A DNA stretch of 9,596 nt from JACDHQ01 sp036401195 (lineage in GTDB: Bacteria; Gemmatimonadota; Gemmatimonadetes; Gemmatimonadales; Gemmatimonadaceae): the NCBI GenBank assembly GCA_036401195.1, contig DASWVQ010000012.1, positions 1 to 9,596 on the forward strand, read 5' to 3'. Of the stretch, positions 7,090 through 9,596 are shown piece after piece. How positions within the stretch are numbered: the stretch's first letter is position 1; the number at the start of each line of letters is the position of its first letter. The notes beneath the pieces are model-generated. The model did no database searches, had not been told where the DNA came from, and saw only the letters and a list, made by a program, of their open reading frames with translations. A program made the translations under genes and the position numbers.

Positions 7090-8190
7090 TTAGCCTCCAG
7101 AGGTGCCGACCCAGCGGGCTCGATACCCGCGCGTGTCGATGTGAATGAAAGGACCGTGCCCGCAGCACGAGGGATAGACGCCGACTCCGCCAACCAGTTC
7201 CGGATGAGCTCGCTCCACGCGCTCCGCGGCGGCCTCGATCACCCGGGAATCCCGGATATCGAGCTTTCCGTCGTGGTTGAGGTCGTCCATGGTGCCGTTG
7301 TGGTCGTTGTCGATATAAATGTCCGAGGCGTCGCCATACATGTGACGGCTGAGGTTGGCTCGCCCCGCCGTGTTCCCTCCCCCGGCGTTGTAGCTGGGGG
7401 TCCGGAACCCGCTCATGACCACGACCCCCCGGGTGTCGATCCCCTCCTTCTCCAGCTCGGCGAGCACCAGCTCGAGCTTGTCGACGAGGCGGGTTTCGAG
7501 CACCAGGTACTTGGGCCAGGTATTCGCCTGCCCCTTGGTGAGGAAGTCGCGGAGGGTGAAGTGCTCCGAGACCGGGGTGTCGGCGTTCTGCGGCGTGACC
7601 TCGATGAAGCCCGAGGGATTGCCGTAGCGCTCGCGGAGCTTCGCGCCCCGCTCGCCGGGCCAGCTGCCGATCATGTAGCCCCCGATCCGCCCATTCCGCT
7701 TGTCGCTGAAGGGGCGCAGGGAGATGACGCTGAAGTTCGCGACGGAGCGCACCCCTTCCCCGATGGCCAGCGCGACCGAGAAGATCCCCGCCTGGGTGGG
7801 CACCGGGATCGTGTCCCCCGCCGCGCCACCGGGGCGGGTGAGCACGACGTGCCCGCTGTCGACCGGGAGGGGGACGGGGCTCCCCGCCGGGACGAATCGC
7901 GCGCGCAGGCGACCGCTCGCCCCGCGCCATCCCCCCGTCATCGCGTCGAGCGCGGCATCGGTGATGAAGGCCGCGGAGGGCGCGCCGGGCTCCGTGAGCG
8001 CGGCCGTGACGGTGCGGGCGAGCGAGCCGCGATCGCCCAGGATGGTGGCGGCCGACGCCGGGGCGAAGGCGATCGCCCAGACCCACCCGGCGGTGAGGGC
8101 GACCACGAGCGTGGTGAGTCCCGCGTCGAGCAGGCGCTCGGCGCGGCCATGCAGCCCCGCCGGGCGGCGATGCCGGCGCTCACCTTCCAT
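7090..8190 (-). CDS. Membrane-anchored M15/DUF882-type zinc peptidase with an EF-hand-like insert
   Basis: Probable cell-wall peptidase related to D-Ala-D-Ala carboxypeptidases (M15) and YcbK/MepK, acting outside the inner membrane. From the ATG at 8190 it has 366 residues. A basic N-terminus is followed by one hydrophobic segment at about 25-46 ending APASA, which could be an anchor or a signal peptide. A region at 90-180 contains NGRIGGYMIGSWP. The catalytic domain runs from about 208. SRHMYGDASD at 281-290 gives zinc ligands H283 and D290, and FIHID at 348-352 gives H350, preceded by GGVGVYP at 334-340. Between them sit two overlapping calcium-loop-like motifs: D294-D296-N298-G299, and DLNHDGKLDIRD at 303-314. 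C342 and C343 are adjacent. Longer starts at 8214 and 8259 exist. I chose 8190 because of an AGGG upstream and because the 8259 ATG overlaps the dedA start. The stop abuts the next gene's ATG. Substrate specificity is not visible. Confidence 0.85.
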   Translation of the reverse strand: MEGERRHRRPAGLHGRAERLLDAGLTTLVVALTAGWVWAIAFAPASAATILGDRGSLARTVTAALTEPGAPSAAFITDAALDAMTGGWRGASGRLRARFVPAGSPVPLPVDSGHVVLTRPGGAAGDTIPVPTQAGIFSVALAIGEGVRSVANFSVISLRPFSDKRNGRIGGYMIGSWPGERGAKLRERYGNPSGFIEVTPQNADTPVSEHFTLRDFLTKGQANTWPKYLVLETRLVDKLELVLAELEKEGIDTRGVVVMSGFRTPSYNAGGGNTAGRANLSRHMYGDASDIYIDNDHNGTMDDLNHDGKLDIRDSRVIEAAAERVERAHPELVGGVGVYPSCCGHGPFIHIDTRGYRARWVGTSGG

Positions 8191-8257
8191 GGTTGACCCT
8201 GCCCCTCGCGCCATCGAGCTTACGAGTCTTCCGCATCTCTCCTCTCTCCTGGACCGC
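8191..8257. promoter_or_regulatory. Short divergent gap between the peptidase gene and dedA
   Basis: Only 67 bases separate the two chosen start codons, so both promoters must lie here or reach into coding sequence. TTGACC at 8193-8198 resembles a -35 box for the rightward genes, but the nearest -10-like sequence, TACGAG at 8221, is 22 bases away, which is too far. On the minus strand the stretch at about 8236-8252 is purine-rich. No clear ribosome binding site precedes dedA. I cannot name a promoter with confidence. Confidence 0.3.
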
Positions 8258-8899
8258 ATGCAAAGCCTGCTCGACCTCTTCCATCAGCTCACCGACGTCA
8301 AGGCCCTCGTGCAGTGGGGCGGATACGTGGGCCTCACGCTCATCGTGTTCGTCGAGACCGGGCTGCTGATCGGCTTCTTCCTGCCGGGCGATTCGCTCCT
8401 CGTGACGGCGGGGCTCCTCGCCGCGCGGCCGCAGTTCGGGCTCAACGTCTACCTGCTGGGGCTGCTGCTCACCGTGGCGGCCATCGTCGGCGATTCCGTG
8501 GGGTACCTGATCGGCAAGGCCACCGGCCCCCGCATCTTCACCAAGGAAGACTCCCGGTTCTTCAACAAGAAGCACCTCTTCGCCGCCCAGGCCTTCTACG
8601 AGCGACATGGCGGCAAGACCATCGTGCTTGCGCGTTTCGTGCCGATCATCCGGACCTTCGCCCCGGTGGTGGCCGGGGTGGGGCAGATGCACTACCGCAG
8701 CTTCCTCATGTACAACGTCGTGGGGGGCGTGGCCTGGGTCTGGAGCATGCTGTTCGTCGGCTACTTCCTGGGCCGTTACATTCCGGGAATCGACAAGTAC
8801 ATCGAGCTGGTGATCCTGGCGGTGATCTTCCTGTCGATCCTGCCGGGGATCATCCACTGGCGGCGGGAGAAGTCCCGCGCCGCCAGGACCGACGCCTGA
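8258..8899 (+). CDS. DedA-family (SNARE-associated/VTT domain) inner membrane protein
   Basis: Polytopic inner-membrane protein of the DedA superfamily. Members act in membrane homeostasis, and recent work links several to flipping of lipid carriers such as undecaprenyl phosphate. The 213 residues show the family pattern: VETG with E33, FLPGDSLL at 41-48 with D45, VGDSVGYLIGK at 77-87, and ARFVPIIRTFAPVVAGVGQM at 125-144 with R126 and R132. The 12-residue spacing between E33 and D45 and the 6-residue spacing between the arginines match the essential E39/D51 and R130/R136 of E. coli YqjA as I remember them. Hydrophobic stretches lie at about 21-57, 62-86, 150-173 and 180-200. The ATG at 8258 places the first motif at the normal distance. 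An earlier in-frame ATG at 8189 would add 23 unfamiliar residues. Neither has a good ribosome binding site. The sod gene follows after 16 bases, so they are probably cotranscribed. Confidence 0.93.
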   Translation: MQSLLDLFHQLTDVKALVQWGGYVGLTLIVFVETGLLIGFFLPGDSLLVTAGLLAARPQFGLNVYLLGLLLTVAAIVGDSVGYLIGKATGPRIFTKEDSRFFNKKHLFAAQAFYERHGGKTIVLARFVPIIRTFAPVVAGVGQMHYRSFLMYNVVGGVAWVWSMLFVGYFLGRYIPGIDKYIELVILAVIFLSILPGIIHWRREKSRAARTDA

Positions 8900-8915
8900 A
8901 CCACGGAGACGCGCC

Positions 8916-9527
8916 ATGTCCTTCACGCTGCCGTCGCTGCCCTACGCCTTCGATGCGCTGGAGCCGCACATCGATGCCCGCACCATGGAGATCCACCATG
9001 GGAAGCACCACCAGGCCTACGTCACGAACCTGAACGCGGCGATCGAGAAGGCCCCCGAGCTGGCGAACAAGTCGCTCGAGGAGCTGTGCACCGGGATCGC
9101 GTCGGTGCCGGAGGCGGTGCGCACCGCGGTCCGGAACAACGGCGGCGGGCACTGGAACCACTCGCTCTTCTGGCAGGTGATGGGCCCGAAGGCGGGGGGG
9201 CAGCCCTCCGGGGCGCTGGCCGACGCGATCACCGCGAGCTTCGGCGGCTTCGACAAGTTCCAGGAGCAGTTCGCCGCCGCCGGCGCGGGGCGCTTCGGGT
9301 CGGGGTGGGCCTGGCTGATCAACGAGGGGGGGAAGCTCCGCATCACCTCCACCCCGAACCAGGACAACCCGCTGATGGACGGCGTGGCCCCCGGGGCGGT
9401 GCTGCTCGGGCTCGACGTGTGGGAGCACGCCTACTACCTGCACTACCAGAACCGCCGGCCGGACTACATCAAGGCGTGGTGGAACGTGGTCAACTGGGGC
9501 GAGGTGGGGAAGCGGTTCGGGGCGTGA
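8916..9527 (+). CDS. sodA: Superoxide dismutase, Mn-type of the Fe/Mn family
   Basis: Cytoplasmic enzyme that converts superoxide to oxygen and hydrogen peroxide. The 203 residues are full length for the family and lack a signal peptide. Metal ligands are visible: H27 in MEIHHGKHHQAYV, H82 in HWNHSLFW, and D167 with H171 in LDVWEHAYYL. The second-sphere signature favours manganese: GGGHWNH at 76-82 and a glutamine in TPNQDNP (Q149), where Fe enzymes usually place their glutamine in the earlier motif. Cambialistic use of iron cannot be excluded. A GGAG ribosome binding site at 8905-8908 lies 7 bases before the ATG. It follows dedA by 16 bases on the same strand, so it probably shares that transcript. 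No oxidative-stress operator was recognised. The symbol sodA reflects the Mn-type reading; some annotations would use sodB or sod. Confidence 0.96.
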   Translation: MSFTLPSLPYAFDALEPHIDARTMEIHHGKHHQAYVTNLNAAIEKAPELANKSLEELCTGIASVPEAVRTAVRNNGGGHWNHSLFWQVMGPKAGGQPSGALADAITASFGGFDKFQEQFAAAGAGRFGSGWAWLINEGGKLRITSTPNQDNPLMDGVAPGAVLLGLDVWEHAYYLHYQNRRPDYIKAWWNVVNWGEVGKRFGA

Positions 9528-9546
9528 ACGGCAACTGACGGCCGCC

Positions 9547-9570
9547 GGCTCTCGGCTCTCGGCTCTCGGC
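9547..9570. repeat. Short tandem repeat GGCTCTC, about 3.4 copies
   Basis: GGCTCTC is repeated three times from 9547 to 9567 and followed by GGC. It begins 19 bases after the sod stop, in what appears to be intergenic sequence reaching the window edge. An eight-base G run at 9588-9595 lies just beyond. No terminator hairpin for dedA-sod is evident in the visible 69 bases. The repeat may be a simple slippage tract or part of a dispersed intergenic repeat. Confidence 0.75.
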
Positions 9571-9596
9571 ACGAAACCGGAATCGGCGGGGGGGGC

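Noticed and set aside
6670..8196. Plus-strand open frame of 508 codons opposite the peptidase gene
   Set aside because: No recognisable motif and biased composition. The opposite strand encodes the M15-type zinc site and a coupled gene.
8193..8226. Sigma-70 promoter for dedA with TTGACC as -35
   Set aside because: The only -10-like sequence is 22 bases downstream and poorly matches TATAAT.

Overview
The window is GC-rich chromosomal DNA (roughly two thirds G+C by eye) with tightly packed genes. A SusC/SusD nutrient-uptake pair with this composition, and the style of the SusC N-terminus, suggest Gemmatimonadota or a related non-Bacteroidetes phylum. That assignment is inferred from remembered family resemblance, not from a search. 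No tRNA, rRNA, CRISPR array, insertion sequence or phage gene was found.

Left part (1-6137). A glycoside hydrolase family 38 alpha-mannosidase runs leftward off the window edge, with its first 398 codons visible. It is divergent across a 176-base gap from a rightward susC-susD pair separated by 22 bases. SusC is an outer-membrane TonB-dependent transporter with an N-terminal carboxypeptidase-regulatory-like domain. SusD is its surface lipoprotein partner. A mannosidase back to back with SusCD looks like a small polysaccharide-utilisation locus for alpha-mannosides, but the substrate link rests on proximity only.

Middle part (6138-6403). This 266-base gap lies between convergent genes and is full of structure. 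It holds two GC-rich hairpins after susD, a long imperfect inverted repeat whose core is a 17-bp stem followed by a T-run (a likely bidirectional terminator), and a tandem array of a 14-base unit.

Right part (6404-9527). A leftward three-gene unit encodes, in transcription order, a membrane-anchored M15-type zinc peptidase with a calcium-loop-like insert, an unrecognised two-helix membrane protein coupled at a TAA/ATG junction, and a 49-residue lmo0937-like membrane protein. Divergent from it across only 67 bases is a rightward pair: a DedA-family membrane protein and a Mn-type superoxide dismutase. The right end carries a short 7-base tandem repeat. The right-hand genes look like envelope maintenance and stress functions.

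Most genes belong to known families. The least explained items are the EF-hand-like insert in the peptidase, the two-helix protein coupled to it, and the repeat-rich gap at 6138-6403. I see no clear sign of a wholly new system.
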